64,000 nt of DNA from Entomobacter blattae (GTDB taxonomy: Bacteria; Pseudomonadota; Alphaproteobacteria; Acetobacterales; Acetobacteraceae), in the NCBI RefSeq assembly GCF_014672835.1, contig NZ_CP060244.1, forward strand, positions 2,473,001 through 2,537,000. The letters run 5' to 3'. The notes below the pieces were generated by a model, which ran no database searches, was not told the DNA's origin, and saw only the letters and a list, made by a program, of their open reading frames with translations. The position numbers and the translations under genes were made by a program. This document shows positions 32,701 through 41,345 of the stretch, piece after piece (position 1 is the stretch's first letter; each line of letters begins with the position of its first letter).

Positions 32701-33273
32701 AATCTCATCGCCAAAAAGGTCTATCCTTACGGGATCACCTGCTGAAGCGGGGAAAAGATCGAATATATTTCCTCTAGCGGCAAATTCTCCTGGCTCCATC
32801 ACCGTATCAACCCGCCGATACCCATTAGCAATTAATAACTCGGTCAGAAAAGCCTGATCCAGGCTCTCCCCCTTCGTAAGGGTAATGCCTTGCCCTTCGT
32901 AAAAAGAACGGTGAGGCACCCTTTGCACCAAGGCATTCACGGTGGTTAGCACTATCCTTGGTTGTGTTGCCCCTTCAAGGAGTCGGCATAATGTCGCTGC
33001 ACGTTCTGCCATAACCGAAGCATTGGGCGAAATACGATCATAGGGGAGGCAATCCCAAGGGGGGAAAAGCAATATTTCTACTTCTGGAGCAAAATATTCC
33101 AGCCGGTTGGCCAGTTGCATCATACGGGTTTCATCACGCAAAACATGCATAATCAGGCCATGGGGGCCTAAATGACCGGCCTGATGCTTGAATTCCTCCA
33201 GGCGCTGTATCAAAAGCAGGGCATCATATCCATCTGGTACCCCCCATACTGTTGCGTAAGTGCCTGTAGCCAT
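29779..33273 (-). CDS. mfd: Transcription-repair coupling factor Mfd
   Basis: The 1164-residue product matches full-length Mfd. The N-terminal UvrB-like part is followed near residue 490 by the RNA-polymerase-interacting region EGDLVVHQDYGIGRYEG with PVENIELLSRFG. The translocase motor has Walker A GDVGFGKT (643-650), DEEQHFGV, LSATPLPRTLQLALTGVREM, and GRVGRGKLRGYAYL. The C-terminal TRCF domain has NINLGLPVLIPETYVKDLPV. It removes stalled RNA polymerase from damaged DNA and recruits UvrA. It ends next to the prophage flank and is the first certain chromosomal gene. Confidence 0.97.
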   Translation of the reverse strand: MATGTYATVWGVPDGYDALLLIQRLEEFKHQAGHLGPHGLIMHVLRDETRMMQLANRLEYFAPEVEILLFPPWDCLPYDRISPNASVMAERAATLCRLLEGATQPRIVLTTVNALVQRVPHRSFYEGQGITLTKGESLDQAFLTELLIANGYRRVDTVMEPGEFAARGNIFDLFPASAGDPVRIDLFGDEIESLRSFDPVSQRSVAQVESFALHPVSELSLDKESISRFRSRWRDQFGPLATEDPLYKHISEGYTHLGMEHYLPLFHEQMGTLFDYVAHSAISFDHQVEEVLNLRLEMIEDHYQARRMPPALGELPYRALPSHLLYLDREGWEANLARHAVVMFSPFAQPEGVIGVEAGGRQGMVFAQPSAARSSEKTAGPFGVFAQQVEQWQKAGKRVFVTAWSRGSRERIAALLREHKISRAQYENWQEAKQGPDDAVGLITVGLERGFIGDKKGCPYVFVSEQDLLGERVIRPRQRQRKNSDFIAQASEISEGDLVVHQDYGIGRYEGLRTIEVGSAPHDCLCLMYEGEEKLFLPVENIELLSRFGSEQSGVALDRLGSSSWQGRKAKMKQRIRDMAAELIQTAALRATHEAPVVQPPEGMWDEFCARFPFVETDDQQRAIADVILDLSQGRPMDRLICGDVGFGKTEVALRAAFVVAMTGAQVAVVVPTTLLSRQHYRTFQARFAGFPIKIAQLSRLVTAKEASQVRKELAEGNINIVIGTHALLAKSVKFSALELLIIDEEQHFGVTHKEKLKALCENVHVLTLSATPLPRTLQLALTGVREMSLIATPPTDRLAVRTFIMPFDSMIISEALQRERLRGGQVFCVVPRIDDMEPIAKKLHTIQPDARIVQAHGRLSPVDLEQVMTEFSDGKYDILLSTNIVESGLDMPSVNTLVVYRADLFGLGQLYQLRGRVGRGKLRGYAYLTWPAGQRLSAASEKRLEIMQTLDSLGAGFTLASHDLDMRGAGNLLGDEQSGHIREVGIELYQQMLEDAVSELKSSSESRQDQREWTPNINLGLPVLIPETYVKDLPVRLGLYRRIGALHEDADIEAMRAELLDRFGDIPSETENLLQIVELKRLCRLSGVEKLEAGPKGIVVQFHQNDFSNLEGLLAWIAKNKSGVIRLRPDQKLAYSREIVFAERIEQARKLLKILEKIGAQKN

Positions 33274-33563
33274 TCGTTTTCCTTCTTTTGCCGTTCTTTC
33301 TTCCTCAGAAAACCCGCTATTAATTTCGGATTCTGTTTTGTGCCTACTTTAAAAACAGTCTCAACCCAACACATTTATTTGGAAAATGTGAAAGAGGTCT
33401 TATGTCTCTTTATACCTGTCTTGCTTTTTTGCCTATACCTCTTTCGGGTCACCCTTGATGAATTCAGACTTGCATTTTTAACCATAAACACACCATAACC
33501 CAAAAGCCTCTCTACACCTTTGCAAGCAGCCCCTCTTTTCCGCCCTCTTCTTTAAAGCTCATC

Positions 33564-34499
33564 ATGTCCACTCACTCTTCTCTTTATCATTCCCAGCGTT
33601 CTTACCCCTTGCTGGCTGTTGGGGTGGCCGCCGGCTGCGCCATCGTATGGAGCTTTCTTGCCGTCGTCGCTAAAAAGGCTCAGCTCTATGTTGACAGTTT
33701 CCAATTCCTGTTTTTCTCTAATAGTTTATCGTTACTCAGTTTGGCAATCATTGCTTTTTTTAGCAAAACACCGTGGCATATCACCCTCTTTCCACCCCTC
33801 AAAACCCTTAAACATGCAGCAATTCTCGGTACATTAGATGGCTTGTTCTATTTACTGATCTATAAAGGATATTCCTTGGAAAATGGAGTAGCTGTTTTGG
33901 CTGCGCAATATTGCTGGCCTTTGCTGATTGTTTTTCTTTCCAGCCTTATATTCCGATATAAACCCCATATTATTCAGGTTTTTAGTCTGATTTTAGGGTT
34001 TTGTGCTCTTTTGCTTGTTTTTTTTAAAACCGCTCACACTCCAACCCTACCCCTTTCAGAAAACCATCACTGGCTTGGAATTATTCTTGTCCTAGCAGGG
34101 GCTTTTTGTTTTGCCCTGCTTTCTGTTCTCTCTCGGTATTTCTTCTTTTCACCCGTTGGGGGAACATTTTGGCTCTTTATGTTTTCTACCTTTTGTTCAG
34201 CCCTTTTGCTGGTCATGTTTGGCAAGCTTTCATGGCCGCCCCTACAAGCCTGGCTCCCCATTGCCATTAATGGGCTCGTTATTAACGGACCCAGCTACGT
34301 GCTGTGGATATGGGCGATGCGCCATGGCGATGCGGCTAAAATTTCTTCGATGACTTTTCTGGCCCCTATCCTTTCTGTGATATGGCTTGTTTTTCTTACA
34401 GGAGAGCCTTTCGTCCCTCTTTACGCCATCGCCCTTGCGGGGATCGTGGGGGCTGGTATCGTCTGTTTTTCCTTCTCGCACAAGAAAACCTCACGATGA
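33564..34499 (+). CDS. DMT-superfamily (EamA-type) transporter
   Basis: The 311-residue product has about ten hydrophobic segments, in two EamA-like halves: LLAVGVAAGCAIVWSFLAVV at the start, GTLDGLFYLLIYKGYSLENG, VAVLAAQYCWPLLIVFLSSL, and ISSMTFLAPILSVIWLVFLT in the second half. Substrate (amino acid, nucleotide sugar or other metabolite) cannot be read from the sequence. It lies between divergent mfd and recG, with its own start after a 290-base gap. Confidence 0.8.
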   Translation: MSTHSSLYHSQRSYPLLAVGVAAGCAIVWSFLAVVAKKAQLYVDSFQFLFFSNSLSLLSLAIIAFFSKTPWHITLFPPLKTLKHAAILGTLDGLFYLLIYKGYSLENGVAVLAAQYCWPLLIVFLSSLIFRYKPHIIQVFSLILGFCALLLVFFKTAHTPTLPLSENHHWLGIILVLAGAFCFALLSVLSRYFFFSPVGGTFWLFMFSTFCSALLLVMFGKLSWPPLQAWLPIAINGLVINGPSYVLWIWAMRHGDAAKISSMTFLAPILSVIWLVFLTGEPFVPLYAIALAGIVGAGIVCFSFSHKKTSR

Positions 34500-34684
34500 A
34501 CGACCCCCTAAAAACGATCCCATGATCGAAATCACCGAAATTACCAAAAAAGAGGCCCTGAGAAACGCGCCTGCGGACTTTTTATACCCCCCTTTCTTTT
34601 GCCTTCCTTTATCGATACGCAATATCATAGACCTGTAACCTATGATAATATGCCCAAAATATTCCTATAAAGTTATACCTCAAC

Positions 34685-36826
34685 GTGCCGACTTCTTCCC
34701 TAGACTTAACCCGTAATATCCTAAAGCCGTTTCTTACCCCCTTGTCGTCCCTTAAAGGGGTTGGCCCTGCTACGGCTAAGCTTTTATCGAAAGCAGTGGG
34801 TGGGGAGCGGGTTATTGACCTGCTCTTTCATACCCCCGATTCCCTTATCAACAGAAGTTACCGCCCCACACTGGCTTTAGCTGAGCCAGGCCGAATCGTA
34901 ACCGTAGCTGGTACAATCATTAAAATCATCTCCCCTTCACGGCCAAGGAAGCCGACACGGGCCCTTTTTACCGATGGAACCGACCAGATTGAGCTTATCC
35001 TTTTCTCTCCTTACCAGGCTAAAAAACTTACCCAATCTCAAACAATTGCTTTATCAGGCGTTCTTGAAGCTCAGGGTTTGAACAGAACCATAACAAACCC
35101 TGAACATCTTATTCCCCTTTCTCATCTTGAAGAAGGCCTAGAGGCCATCCCCTTTATTGAAGCCGTCTGGCCGTTAACAGCTGGTCTGTTTAGCAGCCAT
35201 ATCAGCCGCACCTTACGGCAAGCCTTTAGGCTTTTCCCCCCAGAGCCCTTACCCGAATGGCTTCCCCCTTCATTATTGCAGGAGTATAACTGGCCTGGCT
35301 TTATGACCGCCTTGCACCTTCTTCACTTTCCAGGAGATTTCCCAGAACTGGTCAAGACAGCCACATTTGAGCCAACATACGAAAAGGCCAAAAACCGCCT
35401 TGCCTTTGATGAATTATTCTCAGGGCAATTAGGGATGGTCATTGCCCGTGCCCATAACCATAAAGGCCATGGGTTTAGCATGGCAGGAACAGAATCAGGC
35501 GAAAACCCTTACAGAAAAGAAGCCCTTAAACGTTTTGGATACGAACTCACAGGGGCCCAGAAACGGGTTTTAGCTGAAATTGACGCGGATATGGCAGCTC
35601 CAAGGCGCATGCAACGCCTATTACAGGGAGATGTGGGTTCCGGCAAAACCATTATTGCCCTGTTAAGCATGCTTCAGGCTTATAGTTCTGGCTTTCAGGC
35701 TGCCCTTATGGCCCCTACGGAGATATTGGCCCGACAGCATTACGAAACCTTTTCAGCTCTTTGCCCTATCCCTGTAGCCTATTTAAGCGGCACCATAAAA
35801 GGGGTACAAAGAAGAAAGCTGCTTCAAGGGGTGAGTATGGGCACAATCCCCATTGTGATAGGCACCCATGCCCTTTTTCAAGACAAGGTTTCTTTTTCCC
35901 GCTTAGGCTTAAGTATTATTGATGAGCAACACCGCTTTGGTGTGGAGCAAAGACTTCGGCTGAATGAAAAGGGTGAACATACAGATACCCTAGCTATGAC
36001 AGCAACCCCCATTCCTCGCACTTTGCTTCTGACACAATATGGCGAAATGGATGTAAGCCGTATTGATGAGCTTCCTCCTGGGCGTAAACCCATTAAAACA
36101 ACCCTGCATCCATTTTCCGCCACAAAAGACATTATCCACCGGCTCCAAAACCCTCTTCGTAATGGTGTACAGGCTTTTTGGGTATGCCCGTTGGTGCAGG
36201 AAAGTGAAGCCCTGGACTTAGCTGCTGCAGAAGAGCGTTTTCAAAGCCTCCAACAGTATTTTGGCCCTGATGTTGTAGGGCTCGTTCACGGCCAACAAGA
36301 CGTTCACCACCGTAACCAAATTCTTAAAAAATTTGAAAAAGGCGACCTAAGCATCTTAGTGGCAACAACCGTTATTGAAGTTGGGGTGAATATTCCCAAT
36401 GCCTCCATTATGATTGTTGAACATGCAGAACGTTTTGGGCTTGCCCAGCTTCATCAATTACGTGGCCGAGTTGGCCGTGGGAGCAAGGCCTCTTATTGTC
36501 TTCTTCTCCACGATGATCAACTGTCTTATACCAGCCAGCGACGGTTAAACATCCTTCGTGAAACAGAAGATGGATTTTTAATTGCAGAAGAAGATTTCAG
36601 ACTACGCGGTGGAGGAGATATGGGGGGCACTCGCCAAACAGGGTTTGCCAATTTTCACTTTGCATCACCCGCTCTTCTTTCCTCCTATGTTCCTCTTGCC
36701 CGCAAACTTGCTACACACCTTATCCATACAGACCCTAGCCTAAGTACCTTTCTGGGACATGCTGCACAAATTCCACTTAAACTTTTTGGAAGAGATGAAA
36801 CTCTCAGGCTATTAACATCGGGATAA
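34685..36826 (+). CDS. recG: ATP-dependent DNA helicase RecG
   Basis: 713 residues from a GTG start. The N-terminal wedge domain has LSSLKGVGPATAKLLSKAVG and LLFHTPDSLINRSYRP. Helicase motifs: GDVGSGKT (from residue 315), DEQHRFGV, MTATPIPRTLLLTQYGEMDV, TTVIEVGVNIPNAS, QLRGRVGRG. RecG reverses stalled replication forks and processes recombination intermediates. Mfd and RecG share this motor type and often lie near each other in alphaproteobacteria. Confidence 0.96.
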   Translation: MPTSSLDLTRNILKPFLTPLSSLKGVGPATAKLLSKAVGGERVIDLLFHTPDSLINRSYRPTLALAEPGRIVTVAGTIIKIISPSRPRKPTRALFTDGTDQIELILFSPYQAKKLTQSQTIALSGVLEAQGLNRTITNPEHLIPLSHLEEGLEAIPFIEAVWPLTAGLFSSHISRTLRQAFRLFPPEPLPEWLPPSLLQEYNWPGFMTALHLLHFPGDFPELVKTATFEPTYEKAKNRLAFDELFSGQLGMVIARAHNHKGHGFSMAGTESGENPYRKEALKRFGYELTGAQKRVLAEIDADMAAPRRMQRLLQGDVGSGKTIIALLSMLQAYSSGFQAALMAPTEILARQHYETFSALCPIPVAYLSGTIKGVQRRKLLQGVSMGTIPIVIGTHALFQDKVSFSRLGLSIIDEQHRFGVEQRLRLNEKGEHTDTLAMTATPIPRTLLLTQYGEMDVSRIDELPPGRKPIKTTLHPFSATKDIIHRLQNPLRNGVQAFWVCPLVQESEALDLAAAEERFQSLQQYFGPDVVGLVHGQQDVHHRNQILKKFEKGDLSILVATTVIEVGVNIPNASIMIVEHAERFGLAQLHQLRGRVGRGSKASYCLLLHDDQLSYTSQRRLNILRETEDGFLIAEEDFRLRGGGDMGGTRQTGFANFHFASPALLSSYVPLARKLATHLIHTDPSLSTFLGHAAQIPLKLFGRDETLRLLTSG

Positions 36827-36834
36827 ATAAACAA

Positions 36835-36868
36835 AAAAGGAAAGGCTTTTTCCCTTCCCTTTTTATAT
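36835..36868. terminator. Weak bidirectional hairpin between recG and the basic protein gene
   Basis: GGAAAGG and CCCTTCC flank CTTTTT, with one mismatch and T-rich/A-rich ends on both sides. It lies between convergent genes. Confidence 0.4.
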
Positions 36869-36929
36869 GACTCTCCTTCCCTCTCTTTTCCTCTGGAAAG
36901 CTTTAGGAGGAAGAGTGGCAAGCTCCTCT

Positions 36930-37580
36930 TTATTTTCGGAGTTTCCTGCCATCGGTATGATTGTTTTTTTTGAGAGCAGCCCGCTGAGCGACTTGTTGTG
37001 CTGCCGTTCTTTTGCCAGAGGCTGTCATTTTTAAAGCGGCCGGTTTTTTGGCTGGGCTTTTAGTTTTACGCGCTGAAGAGGCTGCCTTTGTTCTCCCTGT
37101 TGGGGTTCTCCCTGTTGGAGCTTTGGCTTTAACCGCGGTTTTCTTCACTGCCGTTCTGGCGACAGATTTATTAGCAACAGATTTACTGGTGGCTTTACTG
37201 ACGGCTTTACTGGCAGAAGATTTACTGGCTGTTGTTTTGGCTGTTGTTTTTGGACTTGCCTTTTTAGCAGCAGCCGTCCGCGTTACAGAGCGTTTTGCCG
37301 TTTTGGTAGGGGCTTTGCGAGCTGGGGCTGTTTTTTCTGAAACAGAGGATGCTGAGCGAGCATTTCTTCCCGTGGCCAGGCTGGCTGTAGAAGATCTTAT
37401 TGATCCCCGACTTTCATTTTTTTTCTGTTCCATAAGAAATCTTGGTTTAGGCACACTAATCAGGCTAATCCTAACCTTTTGGATCACTGTGGATTTTGGA
37501 TGCTTCTTGGCATAGGCCGTTGAAACAAATTTTCCCGTATTAGCATCGCGTGCAACCGACCGAAGGGGAACCTGAGACAT
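36930..37580 (-). CDS. Histone H1-like Lys/Ala/Ser/Thr-rich protein
   Basis: 216 residues. Residues 1-40 (VPLRSVARDANTGKFVSTAY, AKKHPKSTVIQKV) are a small conserved piece found alone in many alphaproteobacterial short proteins. From residue 60 on the composition is almost only Lys, Ala, Ser, Thr, Arg and Pro, with AKKA-, KSVA- and TGRTPTGRT-type repeats. That is the pattern of bacterial H1-like or AlgP-like DNA-binding tails. It would be strongly basic and disordered, able to coat DNA or RNA. The combination of the small N-terminal piece with this tail is the notable point. Confidence 0.65.
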   Translation of the reverse strand: MSQVPLRSVARDANTGKFVSTAYAKKHPKSTVIQKVRISLISVPKPRFLMEQKKNESRGSIRSSTASLATGRNARSASSVSEKTAPARKAPTKTAKRSVTRTAAAKKASPKTTAKTTASKSSASKAVSKATSKSVANKSVARTAVKKTAVKAKAPTGRTPTGRTKAASSARKTKSPAKKPAALKMTASGKRTAAQQVAQRAALKKNNHTDGRKLRK

Positions 37581-37871
37581 GATTGATAACCTTTTCTTCG
37601 TTTTTTGTTTTTACCACCCCATGAGCAGCCCCATGAGCGATATCCTTATAAGGTTATAAGTATAAAACCGTATATTTGTTCCCACGGTATGGAAAAATTT
37701 TTTATATTTTTAGTAAAATTTTATAAAAAATATCTATTACTCCTCCAAACAACACTATTCTTTGCGTATTACAGAATATTCCTCAACAATTTCCATAGCA
37801 ATACTCTCTATAAAAACGCACATTATGGCAGGTCTGGTATAGAAGCTTAAAAATAGAGGCACCCGGTAGCC

Positions 37872-39206
37872 CTAAAGGGTGGCTTCCCGCAAACGCGATA
37901 AAACCTGCGAGCGCCCAATAAGCAACAAAAAGTCTTTCAACTCCGGCCCTTTTTCCTCACCTGTCAGGGCCATTCTTACCGGATGGTACAAGGCCTTCCC
38001 TTTTTTCCCAGTAGAGGCAGCAAGGGCTTCCATCCATATTTTCCACGTAGTGCCATCCCATGGTTCTTCGGGCAGATGGGCCATCGCTTGGACCATAAAC
38101 TCTTTCTCCCCTTCTATCACCGGCGGAATAAAAGTAGGTAAGGTCACTTTCCACCACATCCGCGCTTCCGAAAAAACATCAATATTACTGCGGATAGCCA
38201 ACCAGAAGGGCTCTGTTGCTTCAGCAGGCAGGTGTTTTTTGGCCAGCTCAAACGGCATGGTGCGTAAATACTGCCGGTTAAGTCCTACCAACTGACGAAT
38301 ATCAAACCGAGCCGGTGCCCGTGAAACATAGCTTAATGAATAATCCTTCGCTAAACTATCCCAATCCAACGGTTGTGGATCCTGTGAAGTACCAAGCCTG
38401 GCAAGGTAGGAGACGATGGCTAACGGCAACACCCCATCAGCCCTTAAGGTCTTCAGGGAGAGACCATCAAAGCGCTTGGAAAGCTTACCCCCATCTGAAT
38501 CCAATAATAAGGGGAGATGGCCGAAAGAAAATTGTTCCTTTTTCCCTGGTTCAAGGGCTTCTATAATATCAAGTTGTACGCCGGTATTGGTAACATGGTC
38601 TTCCCCGCGGATAATATGGGTAATTCCCAGCTCTATATCATCTACAACAGAGGCCAATGTATAAAGAATGGTTCCGTCAGCCCTCACCAATACCGGATCT
38701 GAAAGGGATGGCAACTTAACCTGTCTTTTCCCCATCACCATATCCTCCCAGCTGACGATCCGGTCGGAAAGACGGAAACGCCAATAAGGGACTTTCCCAT
38801 TTGCTTCTGCACGGGCTCGTTGTTCAGCCGTCATTTTCAGCATGGCGCGGTCATAAATAGGCGGTTTGCCCTGCTTTATGCGCATTTCGCGCTTGGCGGC
38901 CAACTCCTCTTCTGTTTCAAAACAAGGATAAAGACGCCCCAACTGTTTTAACTGTTCAATCGCATTCTGATAGCGCTCTAAACGGTGAGACTGAAAAACA
39001 AGTTCACCCCACTGAATACCCAACCACTGCAGATCTTTTTTGATATTGTCGGTATATTCTTCTTTCGAGCGTTCAAGGTCTGTATCATCAATCCGTAAAA
39101 CAAAGTCTGCTCCATGGTGGCGGGCAAACAAGGCATTGGCTATGGCCTGGCGGGCATTACCAACATGCAGGTAACCTGTAGGACTAGGAGCAAAACGTAA
39201 TTTCAT
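37872..39206 (-). CDS. gltX: Glutamyl-tRNA synthetase
   Basis: The 444-residue product is the class I synthetase type: RFAPSPTGYLHVGNARQAIA at the N-terminus, with GNAR in the HIGH region, VLRIDDTDLERSKEEYTDNI, HIIRGEDHVTNTGVQLDI, and KLSKRF (the KMSKS loop). It charges tRNA-Glu. Many alphaproteobacteria have two GltX proteins, one of which charges tRNA-Gln with Glu for amidation; which one this is I cannot tell. Confidence 0.95.
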   Translation of the reverse strand: MKLRFAPSPTGYLHVGNARQAIANALFARHHGADFVLRIDDTDLERSKEEYTDNIKKDLQWLGIQWGELVFQSHRLERYQNAIEQLKQLGRLYPCFETEEELAAKREMRIKQGKPPIYDRAMLKMTAEQRARAEANGKVPYWRFRLSDRIVSWEDMVMGKRQVKLPSLSDPVLVRADGTILYTLASVVDDIELGITHIIRGEDHVTNTGVQLDIIEALEPGKKEQFSFGHLPLLLDSDGGKLSKRFDGLSLKTLRADGVLPLAIVSYLARLGTSQDPQPLDWDSLAKDYSLSYVSRAPARFDIRQLVGLNRQYLRTMPFELAKKHLPAEATEPFWLAIRSNIDVFSEARMWWKVTLPTFIPPVIEGEKEFMVQAMAHLPEEPWDGTTWKIWMEALAASTGKKGKALYHPVRMALTGEEKGPELKDFLLLIGRSQVLSRLREATL

Positions 39207-39410
39207 GGCTTACAAGACCTAATAAACAAAACCAGTAAATAAAAACCTTATGTTCACTAACCGTTTTTTACAACTTCGGTCAAGTCATCACTCGCCATAC
39301 CCTTTAAAGCCCTCTTTAGCGGAGGAGAACCCCATGACCCATGATAGAAGAATAGCTGGCCAAGCGTCATTCCTACCCTACACTTATATTTCACTCTCCT
39401 GAGATATACT

Positions 39411-39809
39411 TCACTCCCCTGGGAGAGTCCCCAAACCTGGAAGGTTCCCCGAAAGGCCTGCCTGATTGCGCCGCGGATCTAAAGAGCGCCAGTCCCGTTC
39501 AGCAGGCGTTGCACGGCTATTGGCAAAATCTGCCAGTTCAACTGCAGAACGCCACCCTTCTTCTCCAGCACCCATCACTTCTACATCTTCCCCAAAATTA
39601 AACCACTGTTTAAGGGTTTGCTGGCCATCCTCTCCAGCAATGCGGCACCTTTCAACGCTATCCCTCACATAGGCCCGGGCAAAAGCATTCGCATGGCTTA
39701 AATCGGCAAACCCTGAAACCTCTTCTAAAATATTATCTTCACTTTGCACCGAAAGGTCGATAATTCTGACAACCCATTGAAATTTTGGGCTTTCTCTCTT
39801 TTCTGCCAT
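39411..39809 (-). CDS. Conserved hypothetical protein
   Basis: 132 residues, no signal or membrane segment. FQWVVRIIDLSVQSEDNILE and ADLSHANAFARAYVRDSVER look like a compact alpha/beta domain. The C-terminus (RDWRSLDPRRNQAGLSGNLP) is disordered. I recognise no family. It stands alone between gltX and the nicotinate phosphoribosyltransferase gene. Confidence 0.6.
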   Translation of the reverse strand: MAEKRESPKFQWVVRIIDLSVQSEDNILEEVSGFADLSHANAFARAYVRDSVERCRIAGEDGQQTLKQWFNFGEDVEVMGAGEEGWRSAVELADFANSRATPAERDWRSLDPRRNQAGLSGNLPGLGTLPGE

Positions 39810-39908
39810 GATGGCTCTCCAAAAAAATCTTACGAAAACTTCAAAACCAGACTTTCTAACAAAGAAAATCCATAAAAATACCCTCCATAAAACTGCTGGA
39901 AGGAAGCT

Positions 39909-41111
39909 TTAGAGTTGGCCTGACCGGGACTTGCTCAAAAGAAATTCACGCCCCTTTTTAACCCGTGGTTGACCATCATAGGCTACAATATCTGCCGTGG
40001 CATAGGTTTCAGACCAGTTTTGAGGAATGAAAGACCCCGTGCCCACAACATCCACTGGGGCGGAAGCATCGGCAACGGTTTTGCATTTTTCTGCACTAAA
40101 GCCCGATGAAGCCACAATCTTAACCTGTGGAAAGCCATTCATATCCAGTACTTCGCGCATTCTCCATATGGCAGCTGCCGATACCCCCGCCCCGACTAGA
40201 TCGCGCAACTCCTGCTCTGAACGAAAATGCCTGATCGTATCAGGGCTATTACGCTCCAACACCGCGTAAGATGACTGAATATCAAGTCCTTCCAAGAAAC
40301 GTCCTCCATGGGTATCAAGCCTAACGGAAATCCGCCCTTCGGCAGCAAGGTCTGAAAAAAACCGACAGACCTCTAAAGTATCCGTAATTTCCAAACCAAA
40401 ATAATCGGGAAGAATAACCAAGTCCTCCGCAGGGAACGTTTCATGATACATCTGGGCGGCCCGCAAAGTCGAGCCCGCATACCCTATGAGAGCATGAGGC
40501 ATCGTTCCTAAACCATGAGATTGCCCATAAAAACCTGCTGTTGCATCATTGGCATTCCCAACAAACCCTACAGCTCCCTCAGCTTGGGCTTGCCTACTCC
40601 CTACTGAAGCCCCATAACTCATCAGCTCCTGCATTTCATAGCCTGCACAATGGCGCGCTTCCATTGCTAAAAACTTCACTCGTGGCAGGGCCTTGGCCAT
40701 TCCGTAGGCATTATAGGCTGCAACACAAGCCGCCCCCAATTTTTGTAATAAGATGGTTTCTAGATTGACCAAACCCGAAAATGGGCCGGTAATATATAAT
40801 AAAGGCTCTCCCGCCCCTACCCACTGGCCTTCTTGAAAGGGCATTTCTTCCTGGATTGTAAAACCTCTTTTTTCTGCCGTGCAATGGAGCCACTCCAGCA
40901 TAATAGCGGGGGCAGAAATCACTGGTCGGCGTATGAAAAATGCATAGGTGACAGGACAATCCCCAAAATGTTCGACAATGGCCTTGGTCTTGTTAAAATA
41001 GGAATCCGTCCGCGCTTGGATTGAAAGCTCATCTGCCCCTTCCCGAGAGAAATAGGCACTCTGTTCGAAATGCGCACCAGAGTTATGTGATGGAGAAGAT
41101 GAACGAACCAT
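39909..41111 (-). CDS. pncB: Nicotinate phosphoribosyltransferase
   Basis: The frame is open to 41147, but AGGTAAAG six bases before the ATG at 41111 selects MVRSSSPSHNSGAHF (400 residues). Family marks: LSIQARTDSYFNKTKAIVEH, LVNLETILLQKLG, KFLAMEARHCAGYEMQELMS, RLDTHGGRFLEGLDI, VKIVASSGFSAEKC and DVVGTGSFIP. The enzyme makes nicotinate mononucleotide from nicotinate and PRPP in NAD salvage. It appears to be a single-gene unit. Confidence 0.9.
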   Translation of the reverse strand: MVRSSSPSHNSGAHFEQSAYFSREGADELSIQARTDSYFNKTKAIVEHFGDCPVTYAFFIRRPVISAPAIMLEWLHCTAEKRGFTIQEEMPFQEGQWVGAGEPLLYITGPFSGLVNLETILLQKLGAACVAAYNAYGMAKALPRVKFLAMEARHCAGYEMQELMSYGASVGSRQAQAEGAVGFVGNANDATAGFYGQSHGLGTMPHALIGYAGSTLRAAQMYHETFPAEDLVILPDYFGLEITDTLEVCRFFSDLAAEGRISVRLDTHGGRFLEGLDIQSSYAVLERNSPDTIRHFRSEQELRDLVGAGVSAAAIWRMREVLDMNGFPQVKIVASSGFSAEKCKTVADASAPVDVVGTGSFIPQNWSETYATADIVAYDGQPRVKKGREFLLSKSRSGQL

Positions 41112-41345
41112 AATGAACTTTACCTGAAAACCTATAAAAAAAAGCAACCCCCAACAGCTTAGCTGAAGATCATTGCCAATTTCTTACCGTGATACACTGC
41201 ATAAATATTGGTGAGTTTGAAGAGAAGGGTGTCCTTTAAAGGATTCCCTCTCTTCTCTTGCCTTGGCCTGTTGATAATGAACAACCACCTTTACCATAAT
41301 AAAAAAGGCAGACATCTATTATAGACCCCTGCCTCTATTTAAAGC

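Noticed and set aside
33172-33498. Plus-strand frame over the mfd start
   Set aside because: Overlaps the mfd 5' end in antisense; composition is not protein-like.
37012-37515. Plus-strand open frame opposite the H1-like gene, hydrophobic
   Set aside because: Complement of Lys/Ala-rich codons; low-complexity Leu/Val/Ala text with no ribosome site.
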